A stretch of 64,000 nucleotides of DNA from Clostridiales bacterium. GTDB lineage: Bacteria > Bacillota > Clostridia > Christensenellales > Aristaeellaceae. Below the pieces are notes generated by a model. It did not search any database and was not told where the DNA came from. It was given only the letters and a program-made list of their open reading frames with translations. The stretch covers positions 1 through 64,000 of the forward strand of contig JAIKWZ010000063.1 in assembly GCA_024684375.1 (NCBI GenBank). Reading direction: 5' to 3'. The translations under genes and the position numbers were made by a program. This document shows, piece by piece, positions 36,415 through 44,236 of this stretch; position 1 is the stretch's first letter; each line of letters starts with the position of its first letter.

Positions 36415-36705
36415 ATGTTGGAAAAACTAGTGAAACACAGAAATCTGATGACTGTATGGGATGCAACAGCCGGGGACTGGAAAAGCCGCAGGCGGGAGAC
36501 CGTGGACCAGCTTTGCCGGGAAGAGTATGGTTTTATGCCAAAAGAGTACGATAGGCTGACGTGGACGGAAGAAAACGCGCCATTTACTTTCTGCGCCGGG
36601 CGGGCCGAACACAAAAAAGTGACTTTAACGGCGCATTTCGGGGAAGGCAGTTTTTCGTTTCCTATCTATAAGTCGACCACCCAAAAGGCGGGGAAAATGG
36701 AATAG
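36415..36705 (+). pseudogene. N-terminal fragment of an acetylxylan-esterase-like hydrolase
   Basis: A 96-codon frame with a fair ribosome site (GGATGGAG). The text R-R-R-E-T-V-D-Q-L then YGFMPKEYDRLTW and TLTAHFGEGSFSFPIY looks like the opening of alpha/beta-hydrolase carbohydrate esterases, but the catalytic Ser region is absent: the frame breaks off just before the repeat at 36777. Cut by an insertion or deletion. Confidence 0.55.
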
Positions 36706-36776
36706 TTCACCATTTTGAAGCAAAGACGCTGACTTTCGCTGCTCCGTTCCAGAATTAATCCAGCTCCCACTCTCTG

Positions 36777-36925
36777 TCATTCTGTTCACACCCATCAAAT
36801 CAACAAACGGACAGTATGACTGTCAACAGAGCTGCTGGAAAGTCGTATAGCTTTATTGGTGGAGCAAACTGTTCATATTGCCCAAATATTACCCCGGCGG
36901 AGAGATTTTGAACGCCCGGGGGGAA
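36777..36925. repeat. Direct repeat copy 2 with gene remnant
   Basis: Matches 7477-7630 in the same orientation. From 36856 it encodes EQTVHIAQILPRRRDFERPG, the counterpart of the first residues of the gene at 7558, and then changes into the terminator of tRNA fragment C. So it is a 5' remnant of that gene joined to an attachment scar. Confidence 0.75.
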
Positions 36926-36936
36926 TGGGGAAGAAA

Positions 36937-36961
36937 AAAGTCCTTGGCTTTCAAGGGCTTT
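36937..36961 (-). terminator. Terminator of tRNA fragment C
   Basis: AAAGTCCTTG-GCTTT-CAAGGGCTTT, nearly the same as the one at 27114. Confidence 0.65.
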
Positions 36962-36970
36962 CTTTTGTGA

Positions 36971-36999
36971 TGGTCGCAACAAAACTCGAACCTGTGACT
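36971..36999 (-). pseudogene. tRNA 3' fragment C (T-arm and acceptor)
   Basis: On the minus strand AGTCACAGGTTCGAGTTTTG then TTGCGACCA: a T-arm with a damaged stem plus acceptor strand. The anticodon part is missing. Shares about 75 bp with fragment A including the terminator. Confidence 0.6.
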
Positions 37000-37113
37000 A
37001 CCGTAAGATTTTGCAGCCGAAAATGCAAAGGCGGGGAGGATGAAAGAGGCGGATAAAGAAACAAGGAGGTGTGTGGGCTCTTGCGATGGGACTCGGGAGT
37101 TTCGACGATAAGA

Positions 37114-37145
37114 CAGCCCGCGGAGTCTGATGGCTTCGCGGGCTG
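37114..37145 (-). terminator. Hairpin after the aquaporin gene
   Basis: CAGCCCGCG pairs with CGCGGGCTG just beyond the aquaporin stop. The T-rich tail on the minus strand is weak, so efficiency is uncertain. Confidence 0.45.
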
Positions 37146-37162
37146 CGATCATTCAGCTTCGT

Positions 37163-37822
37163 TTACTGCTTCTTGCCTTCAAGGAACTTATATACGAGAG
37201 CGGCGAATATGCCGCCTACCATGGGCGCCAGCAGGAATACCCAAATGCCGCTGAGGTCTCCGGCGATCAGCGCGGGGCCAAAGGAGCGGGCAGGGTTTAC
37301 GGACGTGCCTGTAAAGCTAATGCCAAGCAGGTGCACGAGCACCAGCGCACCGCCGATGGCCAGACCAGCCACGCTGCCGTTGCTTTCTTTGGAAGTCACG
37401 CCCAGGATCGCTATGACGAACACGAAGGTGAGAATCACTTCAATTGCGAAGCTTAACAGTGCGTCGCCGCTGTACAGCGCGTTGGCGCCCAGCTTTGCCG
37501 TGTCCTTGACAATGGCATAGAGCACTGCAGCACCGCTGATGGCGCCCAGGAACTGAGCGACCAGGTATCCGCAGAAATCTTTGAGGCTGAGTTTGCCGTT
37601 TACCAGCATGGCGATGGACACGGCTGGATTGATGTGACAGCCGGAGATATTGCCGATGGAATAAGCCATGGCGACTATCACCAGACCAAATGCCAGCGCG
37701 GTGATCAGATAACCAGAGCCTTCATTGGCGGGAGCGCACGTCTGTCCGGCGACACCGCAGGCAAACAGAACAAGCACGAACGTGCCTATGAATTCGGCAC
37801 AGTATATCCTTATCTTATCCAT
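37163..37822 (-). CDS. Aquaporin/glycerol facilitator (MIP family)
   Basis: About 219 residues with six membrane segments and both pore motifs, GCHINPAVS near residue 65 and GTSVNPARSFGPAL near residue 180. The Arg after the second NPA and the short loops resemble AqpZ-type water channels more than GlpF. GGAGG is 7 bp before the ATG. It stands alone between tRNA fragments C and D, so it may be cargo of a small integrated segment. Confidence 0.92.
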   Translation of the reverse strand: MDKIRIYCAEFIGTFVLVLFACGVAGQTCAPANEGSGYLITALAFGLVIVAMAYSIGNISGCHINPAVSIAMLVNGKLSLKDFCGYLVAQFLGAISGAAVLYAIVKDTAKLGANALYSGDALLSFAIEVILTFVFVIAILGVTSKESNGSVAGLAIGGALVLVHLLGISFTGTSVNPARSFGPALIAGDLSGIWVFLLAPMVGGIFAALVYKFLEGKKQ

Positions 37823-37933
37823 ATAGTATCCTCCTTTTTATACGCGTGACAACGCAACATAAATATTATAAGCAGATATTTATTATTCTTTCAAGACATA
37901 TATGTAACAAACGATATTAAAAGACATAAAAAA

Positions 37934-37955
37934 GCCTCTCCTGATCAGGAGAGGC
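37934..37955 (-). terminator. Terminator of tRNA fragment D
   Basis: GCCTCTCCTGATCAGGAGAG plus GC forms a perfect palindrome, followed on the minus strand by six T. Confidence 0.75.
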
Positions 37956-37957
37956 GA

Positions 37958-38015
37958 TGGCCGCAACAGGACTCGAACCTGTGACCCCCGCGATGTGAAC
38001 ACGGTGCTCTTACCC
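37958..38015 (-). pseudogene. tRNA-Val(CAC) 3' part, fragment D
   Basis: The longest of four fragments. Minus strand: GGGTAAGAGCACCGTG (end of D-loop, D-stem and anticodon stem), loop TTCACAT with anticodon CAC, CGCGG, variable loop, T-arm ACAGG-TTCGAGT-CCTGT, acceptor TGCGGCC and A. The anticodon and T stems pair fully. The 5' acceptor strand and D-arm start are absent, so it cannot fold as a working tRNA. CCA is not encoded. Confidence 0.8.
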
Positions 38016-38135
38016 CTTTTGATTTATTGCTGGGGCACGATTATGGCAGAGATATCCGGTTTTTTGCTTATCTTAAGTTCATGAACGCGATGTTTTAGCC
38101 CCACATTTACTAATGGGTTAATAACCAGTTTGCAT

Positions 38136-38380
38136 TTAGATATTATGGCACTCCGCATAAAACCGCTTCAAAAACGCCTCTGCCCTTACCCGAAACACAA
38201 CGTGCGATTTCTGCCCGTAGACAGTCTTGTCTACGGGAAGATATTTGACTTCCGGGCGTTTGGCGGCTGCTTTTATTTGGCCGCTTTCGGTCAGCTCAAA
38301 GTCCGCCTGCCCTTCATGGACGTTAAGCAGATCTGCCTCAGATTCGCCGTGTCTTATTAATGGATAACAGAATTTTCTTC
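38136..38380 (-). pseudogene. Histidine-phosphatase (phosphoglycerate-mutase-like) remnant
   Basis: Minus-strand translation gives PLIRHGESEADLLNVHEGQ then ADFELTESG, the RHG catalytic start of this superfamily, but this jumps after ~30 residues to VRAEAFLKRFYAECHNI and a stop. The middle of the fold and the second catalytic His are missing. The internal deletion and lack of a start mark it as a pseudogene. Confidence 0.7.
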
Positions 38381-38405
38381 TCCAAAAACTCTTGCTTTCC
38401 CGCTG

Positions 38406-39104
38406 TCAGTCGGGCAGGAGCACTTCCCGGTTGGTTCCGTAAAAAATATCTGGGTGCCCGGAAATCATGCGGCAGAAGTCTTCAAACTGGCTCCAGGTGT
38501 TGTGGATATCGAATTCGTAGGCGTGTCCCCAGACATAAAGGATCTGCGGAGCGCTTGCCTCCGTCGCCAGAAAACGCTTTCCGACCTCAAACAGCGCAGG
38601 CATGCTCTCGTGATGGTACACAGTGGGGCGGAACTCAAGCAGGTCGTCCTGCAGATCGAAACTGTTGTTGGATATTATGGTGCGGGCGTACTTTATCTTG
38701 GTATGCTCGCGTATGAGGCGGACGACTCTTGAGTCATAGTTCGTGCCACCGCCGGGGTAGGCCATGCCCACTACTTCATAACCTGCCAGCTCAGAGAGCG
38801 CGAGGCGGTCTTCTTCTACCTGCCGGATGACTTCTTCGTCGGGAAGGCTACACAGGCGCGGGTGAGTGAGCGTGTGGGCCGCGATCTCGTGGCCTTTGTA
38901 TATGTTCCTGACCTCGCACGCCCGGGGCTTTACGTGGGCGACGGTGACATCCTCCCGCAAAAGGGAATTGGCAGTTCCCAGAAGACCGCTGTTGATATTG
39001 AAAGTACACTTGAGCCCGTAACGGTCAAAAATGTCTATGAGCCGCTGATCCTGTGTAACACCGTCATCATAGCTGAACGTGACGGCTTTTTTAAATGCTG
39101 GCAT
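38406..39104 (-). CDS. Polysaccharide deacetylase (NodB domain)
   Basis: About 232 residues. AVTFSYDDGVTQDQRL carries the catalytic and metal Asp residues (motif 1) and AAHTLTHPRL the metal-binding His pair (motif 2); GMAYPGGGTN is motif 3. No signal peptide is seen, so it may act in the cytoplasm. GGAAGG precedes ATG 39104. It removes N- or O-acetyl groups from carbohydrates; substrate unknown. Confidence 0.88.
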   Translation of the reverse strand: MPAFKKAVTFSYDDGVTQDQRLIDIFDRYGLKCTFNINSGLLGTANSLLREDVTVAHVKPRACEVRNIYKGHEIAAHTLTHPRLCSLPDEEVIRQVEEDRLALSELAGYEVVGMAYPGGGTNYDSRVVRLIREHTKIKYARTIISNNSFDLQDDLLEFRPTVYHHESMPALFEVGKRFLATEASAPQILYVWGHAYEFDIHNTWSQFEDFCRMISGHPDIFYGTNREVLLPD

Positions 39105-39135
39105 CAAAACCCTTCCTTTCAGGGCGGAATCCTGA

Positions 39136-39432
39136 TCAGGAGATGCTGATTATATCGCTGACGCGGGTCAGCCTGAATGCTTCCTGTACCAGTTCGTTCG
39201 CGTTTATGACTTTAAGCGTGCCCTGTCCGTACATCTTTTTGTAGGCGATTATGAGCACGCGGAACCCTGCCGACGACAGGTACTCTAGGAGGCTGAAATC
39301 AAACGTGAGATCGTTCACTCCGTCCAGCGACGTATTGAGCTCCTCTTCCAGAAGCGGTGACGTCACGGCGTCCAAACGTCCTTCAAGCTTCATTGTGAGA
39401 GATCCGTTGTTCCGCTCTTTGGTTATGATCAT
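39136..39432 (-). CDS. STAS-domain protein (anti-sigma-factor antagonist)
   Basis: A 98-residue single STAS domain: MKLEGRLDAVTSPLLEEEL, LTFDFSLLEYLSSAGFRVLI and a C-terminal helix. Ser 53 or Ser 54 is the likely phosphorylation site. GGGAGG precedes the ATG. No anti-sigma kinase is encoded next to it, so its partner lies elsewhere. Confidence 0.88.
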   Translation of the reverse strand: MIITKERNNGSLTMKLEGRLDAVTSPLLEEELNTSLDGVNDLTFDFSLLEYLSSAGFRVLIIAYKKMYGQGTLKVINANELVQEAFRLTRVSDIISIS

Positions 39433-39608
39433 AATTCTGCCTCCCGTTTCGTTGGATCGAATTTGAGTGTGATTGTCTTTATACGTTCCCTAATTGGGCA
39501 CACCATTTTTTGCGCCCCAATTAGACTTGAGTTAACTTACATGTTCACCTGCGCGCACCATATCTCGGACTAACCAACTCTTTGGAAAGGGTAAGGGATA
39601 AGCGCAGA

Positions 39609-39643
39609 GGCGAGACGCTGCGCAAAAAAGCGTTTCGCCTTTT
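39609..39643 (+). terminator. Strong hairpin upstream of the STAS gene
   Basis: AGGCGAGACGCT pairs with AGCGTTTCGCCT, then TTTT on the + strand. If the minus-strand promoter at 39660 is used, the same hairpin forms the 5' end of the STAS leader. Confidence 0.55.
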
Positions 39644-39649
39644 CTTGAG

Positions 39650-39905
39650 CTCTACTGAAATTATACTCAGAAAATTCGTATCGTCAAATGTGAGTCTGCG
39701 AATATTCGGCGAATATTCACCTTTATAGTGAATATTTGCCAATTTTCCGCCAGTCATGAACTGCATTTATACTGACAACGCGGTAACCACCGGCTCTTCT
39801 CTCAGAAGCGCGGTCATATATTTATACCTGAGCAGCGAGGACGCGAGCCTGCCGGGGAATGCCAGCCGCTTAGGGCTGCCGGTGCCGGAGAAACTCAGGG
39901 AAGTG
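39650..39905 (+). pseudogene. HTH-gene relic with an outward promoter
   Basis: From ATG 39756 the frame reads MNCIYTDNAVTTGSSLRSAV, then a stretch containing GLPVPEKLREVLS. It is homologous to 28376-28602 on the other strand. On the minus strand TTGACG (39682-39687) and TATAAT (39660-39665), 16 bp apart, form a good promoter facing the STAS gene; three GAATATTC-like repeats (39698-39733) lie just upstream of it. Confidence 0.5.
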
Positions 39906-39914
39906 TTAAGTCGG

Positions 39915-40118
39915 GCGTCACAGTAAACGTTACGTATGCGGAAAAGCCGAACGGAGCGGCAGTCGCCGATTAACTGAGAATGCTGATATGATACGGAGCC
40001 GGGTGTCAAAAAAATGATCATTGCCCGTCTTGTAGAGCGCATCGACGTCGGCACGGATTACTCGGTCAGAATCCGGCTCCGGATCAATATGAAGCAGTAC
40101 ACGGGGGAGGTGGCGTAA
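39915..40118 (+). pseudogene. Collapsed HTH/serine-recombinase cassette
   Basis: 39915-39982 matches the last 68 bp region of the small HTH gene at 44.1-44.2 kb (VTVNVTYAEKPNGA, then a stop), and 39998-40118 matches the end of the recombinase at position 61-180 (IARLVERIDVGTDYSVRIR to TAA). The ~1.5 kb between them in a complete cassette is gone. Confidence 0.85.
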
Positions 40119-40128
40119 AGAAAACTAA

Positions 40129-40166
40129 AAGACCGCGAGGAGCATAAAACTCTTCGCGGTTCTTTT
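40129..40166 (+). terminator. Terminator of the collapsed recombinase cassette
   Basis: AAGACCGCGAGGAG pairs with CTCTTCGCGGTTCTT, followed by T-rich sequence. Nearly the same as at 192-230. Confidence 0.8.
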
Positions 40167-40178
40167 TGCTTCTATATG

Positions 40179-40545
40179 TCATTCCGTTCACATCCACCAA
40201 ACATGGTAGACTTCAGATGCCAGTGACCGTAGAACAGGGCGACGCAGAGGTGTGACCTGAGCGTCGGCTGGTTTCCGAGGGGCAGTGCCTTACGGCATCA
40301 CTTTTTCTTATCCTTGCCAGCGTGATGTTTTATTTGCTCAAAATTGTAGGTCTTGGATTAAAAGCTCTGTCCACAGTATTGATTTCAGACTATTTTACAC
40401 GTCTGTATTCCGGGATCCGGCTATACTCATTTGTCCACTTTTCGGGGAGTTTTTAGCGTGAATACCAGTGAACACTCGTGAACACTCAATGTACTCCCAA
40501 CGAAAAAAGGTGTTCAAAAAGGCATGAACACCTAACTTGTGAGCA
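40179..40545. repeat. Short repeat copy and GTGTTCAC-type cluster
   Basis: 40179-40200 is a 22-bp copy of the start of the repeats at 7477 and 36777. 40201-40440 has no gene. 40448-40545 carries about six copies of GTGAACAC/GTGTTCAC, part of them homologous to the array beside tRNA fragment B (27940-28000, opposite strand). Confidence 0.55.
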
Positions 40546-40576
40546 CGAGACGGATGAAGTTGCGTGCTTGAGTGCT

Positions 40577-41524
40577 TCAGCTGAACACTTTGCTGATCAG
40601 GGGGTCAAAGAAGTCGTTTACGATCATGTGAGTGCCCAGCTGTTTGTGGAGTTGTCTTTGACGGGTTGCATCGGGGTTTAAACGGCTGAGCGTCAAGGCG
40701 CCCATGCCTACGCCTGCGCTGATCTCGCTTCGGCCGTCACCGGTAACGAGGATCTCATCTCCACGCGCGCCAAGAGTTTCGGCCAGCTCCAGCATGATCT
40801 CGTCTTTGGGCAGCTTTTTATCCCAGGTCGAGCCTATGATGTCTTCTATCAGCTGACCTTCACCGATAGGGTAGCCGAGGCACTCGACCTCTTCGAACAT
40901 GCCCATGCCTTTTTGCACGACTGCGCCTGTCACGAAATAGTTTTTGACTCCTGCGCGATACAGCATGCTTATAAACTCCATCGAGCCTTTTACGCGGAAA
41001 CGCTCGGGGTCTTGTTTAGCCAGGGCCAGGTTCTTGTCACGGCAAAATCCGTTCAAGACCTTTTCGTAGAGCTTAAACAGACGCGGCGTATAAACGCTGA
41101 GCATTTCAAGCATGGCAGGTGTTTCGGGTATATCGTCAAAGCGCTCTTCACCCTGCCAGATGCGCTGGACTATCAGCGAATTGTCTGATTTGTTGCAGGC
41201 TACGTCGACTTTGCCCTCTTCAACTGCGCGGCGAATAGCCCACTCCATCTGCGTGAGCGCGCTCATGCCGGCGCTCTCCACGCAGAAGCAGTCCGTCTCT
41301 TCCAGTTTGCGAGTGCCGCATAGCTCGATAAGCCGATGGGTAGCCTCATCGCTGTCAAAGTCCGGCCTGAGGCCGCGCTCGATCACGTCGTTTAGTACGG
41401 CGCTCATTACAGGCGGCCAATTGCGGATCAGCGAATGGGTGCCGTCGATATCATGGAACGCGTATTTGATACAGCGTTCATCGAACTCTTTTTCACAGCC
41501 CGCGGCGTAGTGCGCTTTAAGCAT
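40577..41524 (-). CDS. HAD-superfamily hydrolase
   Basis: About 315 residues. AFHDIDGTHSLIR carries the nucleophile Asp pair (motif I), KNYFVTGAVVQKG motif II, KLPKDEI the motif III Lys and VTGDGRSEISAGVGMGA motif IV. A large helical cap lies between motifs I and II. Probably a sugar-phosphate phosphatase. Its start overlaps the end of the GH130 gene by 8 bp, so the two are co-translated. Confidence 0.85.
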   Translation of the reverse strand: MLKAHYAAGCEKEFDERCIKYAFHDIDGTHSLIRNWPPVMSAVLNDVIERGLRPDFDSDEATHRLIELCGTRKLEETDCFCVESAGMSALTQMEWAIRRAVEEGKVDVACNKSDNSLIVQRIWQGEERFDDIPETPAMLEMLSVYTPRLFKLYEKVLNGFCRDKNLALAKQDPERFRVKGSMEFISMLYRAGVKNYFVTGAVVQKGMGMFEEVECLGYPIGEGQLIEDIIGSTWDKKLPKDEIMLELAETLGARGDEILVTGDGRSEISAGVGMGALTLSRLNPDATRQRQLHKQLGTHMIVNDFFDPLISKVFS

Positions 41525-42530
41525 TACGTGCCTCCGAGCACAGGCCGATCAGGTCTTTCTCATCGGCGTAAGCCATGCGGACTACCGCGTCGCCTGCAGA
41601 ATAATAGATCCGGATCTTTCCTTCGGCGTCCCTGACCATGCCGCAGGGGAACAGCGCGTTATCGCGGAAGCCGCCGCTCAACTCATACGGCGCTTCGGGT
41701 ATCATCAGCGGGCGTTTGCTCATGCCGATGACTTTGGACGGGTCGTTGAGATCAAGCAGCATAATGCCTATGCAGTAGCGCTTCTTCCAGCTGTTTTCCC
41801 AACCGTTCTTGCCGCGGGTTGGGTCAATGTCCACCGCATGGAAAATGACGAGCCAGCCTTTATCGGTCTTGAGCGGCGGGGCGCCGGGACCGATCTTGTC
41901 GTTACAATAGGGAACATCCTCTGTCGCGAGCACAAGCCTGCTCTTGCCCCAGTATACCAGGTCGGGGGATTCGCTGAGCCAGATGTCAAAATCTCCGTCT
42001 CCGTCGCGCGAATACACGGGCATCGGCCTTTCAAGGCGTACGTAATTGCCGTTTATCTTTTCCGGGAACAGGACCATGTTGCGGTTGTCCGGCACGGACA
42101 GCGATAGGAGCTTGTAATCCCTAAAATCGCGCGTCTCGTAAAAACCGCCGCACACGCCGTGACGCGTATCTATGGCAAAAGAGACTACGTACCGGTCGCT
42201 CAGAACGGTGATGCGCGGGTCGTAGCAGCGTATGAATTCGGGGTCACCAAGCTTGCTCAGCTCAAACACGGGTTCTTTCTCGACCTGCCACTTAATACCG
42301 TCCTTGCTCTTTGCGAGGCCAATGTTGGTGCCTTTGAAACGCTTGCCGGCTTCCCATTCAGGCTGGGTGCAGCCGTAATCGTTCCTGAACAGCATGATAT
42401 ATCCATCGCCCTGTCGCACGATGCCTGCGTTGAATGTCAGGTCAGACGCGTAGGGCACGTCGTTCTTGCTCAGGATCACCTCGGGATAGCGCGTAATGAC
42501 TTTGCTGCCCACATAAATACTCTCGTCCAT
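41517..42530 (-). CDS. GH130-family glycoside phosphorylase
   Basis: About 337 residues forming a five-bladed propeller. Motifs: FNAGIVRQGDGYIMLFR, IRCYDPRITVL (catalytic Asp region), YVRLERPMPV, IWLSESPDLVYWG, IGPGAPPLKTDKGWLVIFH and RDNALFPCGMV. Members phosphorolyse beta-mannosides, releasing mannose 1-phosphate; the exact linkage cannot be told. AGGTG precedes the ATG. Next gene in the operon is a HAD phosphatase, which could act on the sugar phosphate produced. Confidence 0.9.
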   Translation of the reverse strand: MDESIYVGSKVITRYPEVILSKNDVPYASDLTFNAGIVRQGDGYIMLFRNDYGCTQPEWEAGKRFKGTNIGLAKSKDGIKWQVEKEPVFELSKLGDPEFIRCYDPRITVLSDRYVVSFAIDTRHGVCGGFYETRDFRDYKLLSLSVPDNRNMVLFPEKINGNYVRLERPMPVYSRDGDGDFDIWLSESPDLVYWGKSRLVLATEDVPYCNDKIGPGAPPLKTDKGWLVIFHAVDIDPTRGKNGWENSWKKRYCIGIMLLDLNDPSKVIGMSKRPLMIPEAPYELSGGFRDNALFPCGMVRDAEGKIRIYYSAGDAVVRMAYADEKDLIGLCSEARNA

Positions 42531-42637
42531 GGTACACCTCCGATTGTTTTAGATTATCATTCGACTTTCCTGCCGAAATTCCTGCATGCAGATATGATAT
42601 TCAGTAATACAATTCTTATACCGCATCGTATTATGTC

Positions 42638-43776
42638 ATGGCCAAAAGATTGCAAAACGCAAGTGCCGCGATGAAAACGGCAATTATCTCACGACAATGC
42701 GCGACGCTGTCAGAGCAAGGAAGAACGCAATTGCCGCTGTCAGTAAAGAACGTACGGAAAGACCCGCGCCGGTACGACGCACAGTTAAAGAGGTCTATGA
42801 AGAATACTGTGCCGGAGGCAGGTCAGACCGTGCATTCCAGACCAAGCGCAAACAGGACTGTATCTGGAATAATCATCTTCGCAAAAAGTTCGGGAACAGA
42901 TTTGTCGACGAAATAAGCAGTGCCGAAGTAGTAGACTATCTTTCAAAGCTTTACTACAAAGACGGATATGCCTTCCAGTATGTAGAAAGCTTCCTTAAAA
43001 TGTTTTACCTTTTCTTCGGCCAGGCGTATTCACGAAACTATCTTGATGTCGATACATACAACAAGCTCTGTACGAACAAAAACACGAAGATACACATGCC
43101 CAAGCTTCGAACTGATGACGATACGGATATTGTGGCTTTCAGCAGGGAAGAACTCGACAAGCTTGATGAGTATTTCAAGGGTAAGAGTACCGAAACGGCA
43201 TATCTTTTAGGGAGATACTGTGGTCTGCGCATTAATGAGACCTTTGGCCTGAGATGGGACCATGTTGACTTCGAGGCTGAGACGATAACCATAGACCGGC
43301 AGATGTCCTACCAGAACGGATTGATAAAACTCATAGGGCCAAAGACTATTCATTCAAATCGGACAATCATTATGTGCGAAAACCTGAAGCAATTCCTATG
43401 GGATAAAAAACTTCAGCGTGACGAAGATATGATCAGGCTAAAAGAAGTCAGAATGCAGAACCGACGTCAGATTGACGATTTGAATGGCAAGAAGGCATTT
43501 TCTACCGATCTGGTCACGTGTTTACCCAACGGGCGGATACAGACAGTCAACAGTATCAAATTTCCTTCGCGAGAGATAAAGCAAAAGCTCGGGATCAACT
43601 TCAAATATCATCATCTGCGGCACACATTCGGGACTCTTATGGCGGAAATGAACACGCCAACACACTTGTTGTGTAACCAGATGGGCCATGCGAATATCCA
43701 TGTGACACAACGGTATTACATAGCGATATCGAAAAGCGGGAAAGAAATACTTAAGGGAATTCTGGATAAGCTGTAA
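42638..43776 (+). CDS. Tyrosine recombinase (integrase), N-terminal frameshift
   Basis: From ATG 42697 a 359-residue frame carries an N-terminal core-binding SAM-like domain and a catalytic domain with Arg 178 (GLRINETFGLRWDHVD), the Lys strand (IGPKTIHSN), His 305-x-x-Arg 308 (HHLRHTFGT), GHANIHVTQ and Tyr 340. Upstream, ATG 42638 starts MAKR in another frame, while the catalytic frame reads KRKCRDENGNYLTT before 42697. One missing base near 42648 would join them. The natural start is therefore probably lost, and the internal ATG lacks a ribosome site. It matches the remnant at 28.1 kb and is the best candidate for the enzyme behind the tRNA-Val scars. Confidence 0.85.
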
Positions 43777-43794
43777 ACCCTATACATATATTTG

Positions 43795-43824
43795 CAGCGC
43801 TGCAATATTGCGGCGCTTTTTTTT
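43795..43824 (+). terminator. Terminator after the tyrosine recombinase
   Basis: CAGCGCTGCAA and TTGCGGCGCT pair around a short loop, followed by eight T. Confidence 0.85.
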
Positions 43825-43879
43825 CTACAGACCGTTCAGTTTTGGCGTTTTCGTGGGCTACATATAGGAGGTGGTCCAC

Positions 43880-44236
43880 ATGACGGATAAACAGAAGCGG
43901 ATGATAACAGAATGGCGCGGCAACGGAATAGGGTACGCGGCTATTGCCAGAAGGCTGTCAGTATCGATCAATACGGTGAAAGCGCATTGCAGGAGGAACG
44001 GCCTGTACGGGAATATAGACCTTTCTGGCACACAACACAAAAATGTATCAGTTACTTCTAATTCTGATGGCTTGCATAATACCGGAGACAGAGGTAATAG
44101 TACTGTCAGGCTGTCAGGGAATGGAGCCCAGCCAAGCGTCACTGTAAACGTTACGTATGCGGAAAAGCCGAACGGAGCGGTAGTCGCCGATGTGCTGAGA
44201 ATGCTGATAAGCGCGAACAGAGAGGTGAGCAAATGA
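43880..44236 (+). CDS. Small HTH protein paired with serine recombinase
   Basis: About 118 residues. The N-terminus has a sigma-like helix-turn-helix (GYAAIARRLSVSINTVKAHC followed by RRNGL), the rest is low-complexity and polar, ending VTVNVTYAEKPNGAVVADVL. GGAGG lies 8 bp before ATG 43880. Its stop overlaps the recombinase ATG (ATGA), so they are coupled. Such small HTH proteins often precede large serine recombinases in Clostridia and may act in control of excision; this is inference. Confidence 0.75.
   Translation: MTDKQKRMITEWRGNGIGYAAIARRLSVSINTVKAHCRRNGLYGNIDLSGTQHKNVSVTSNSDGLHNTGDRGNSTVRLSGNGAQPSVTVNVTYAEKPNGAVVADVLRMLISANREVSK

Noticed and set aside
37958..38015. A functional tRNA-Val gene
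   Set aside because: No 5' acceptor strand or complete D-arm can be found upstream, so it cannot form a cloverleaf.
38130..38360. A plus-strand 76-codon frame
   Set aside because: It is the antisense of the histidine-phosphatase remnant, whose RHGES motif is on the minus strand.
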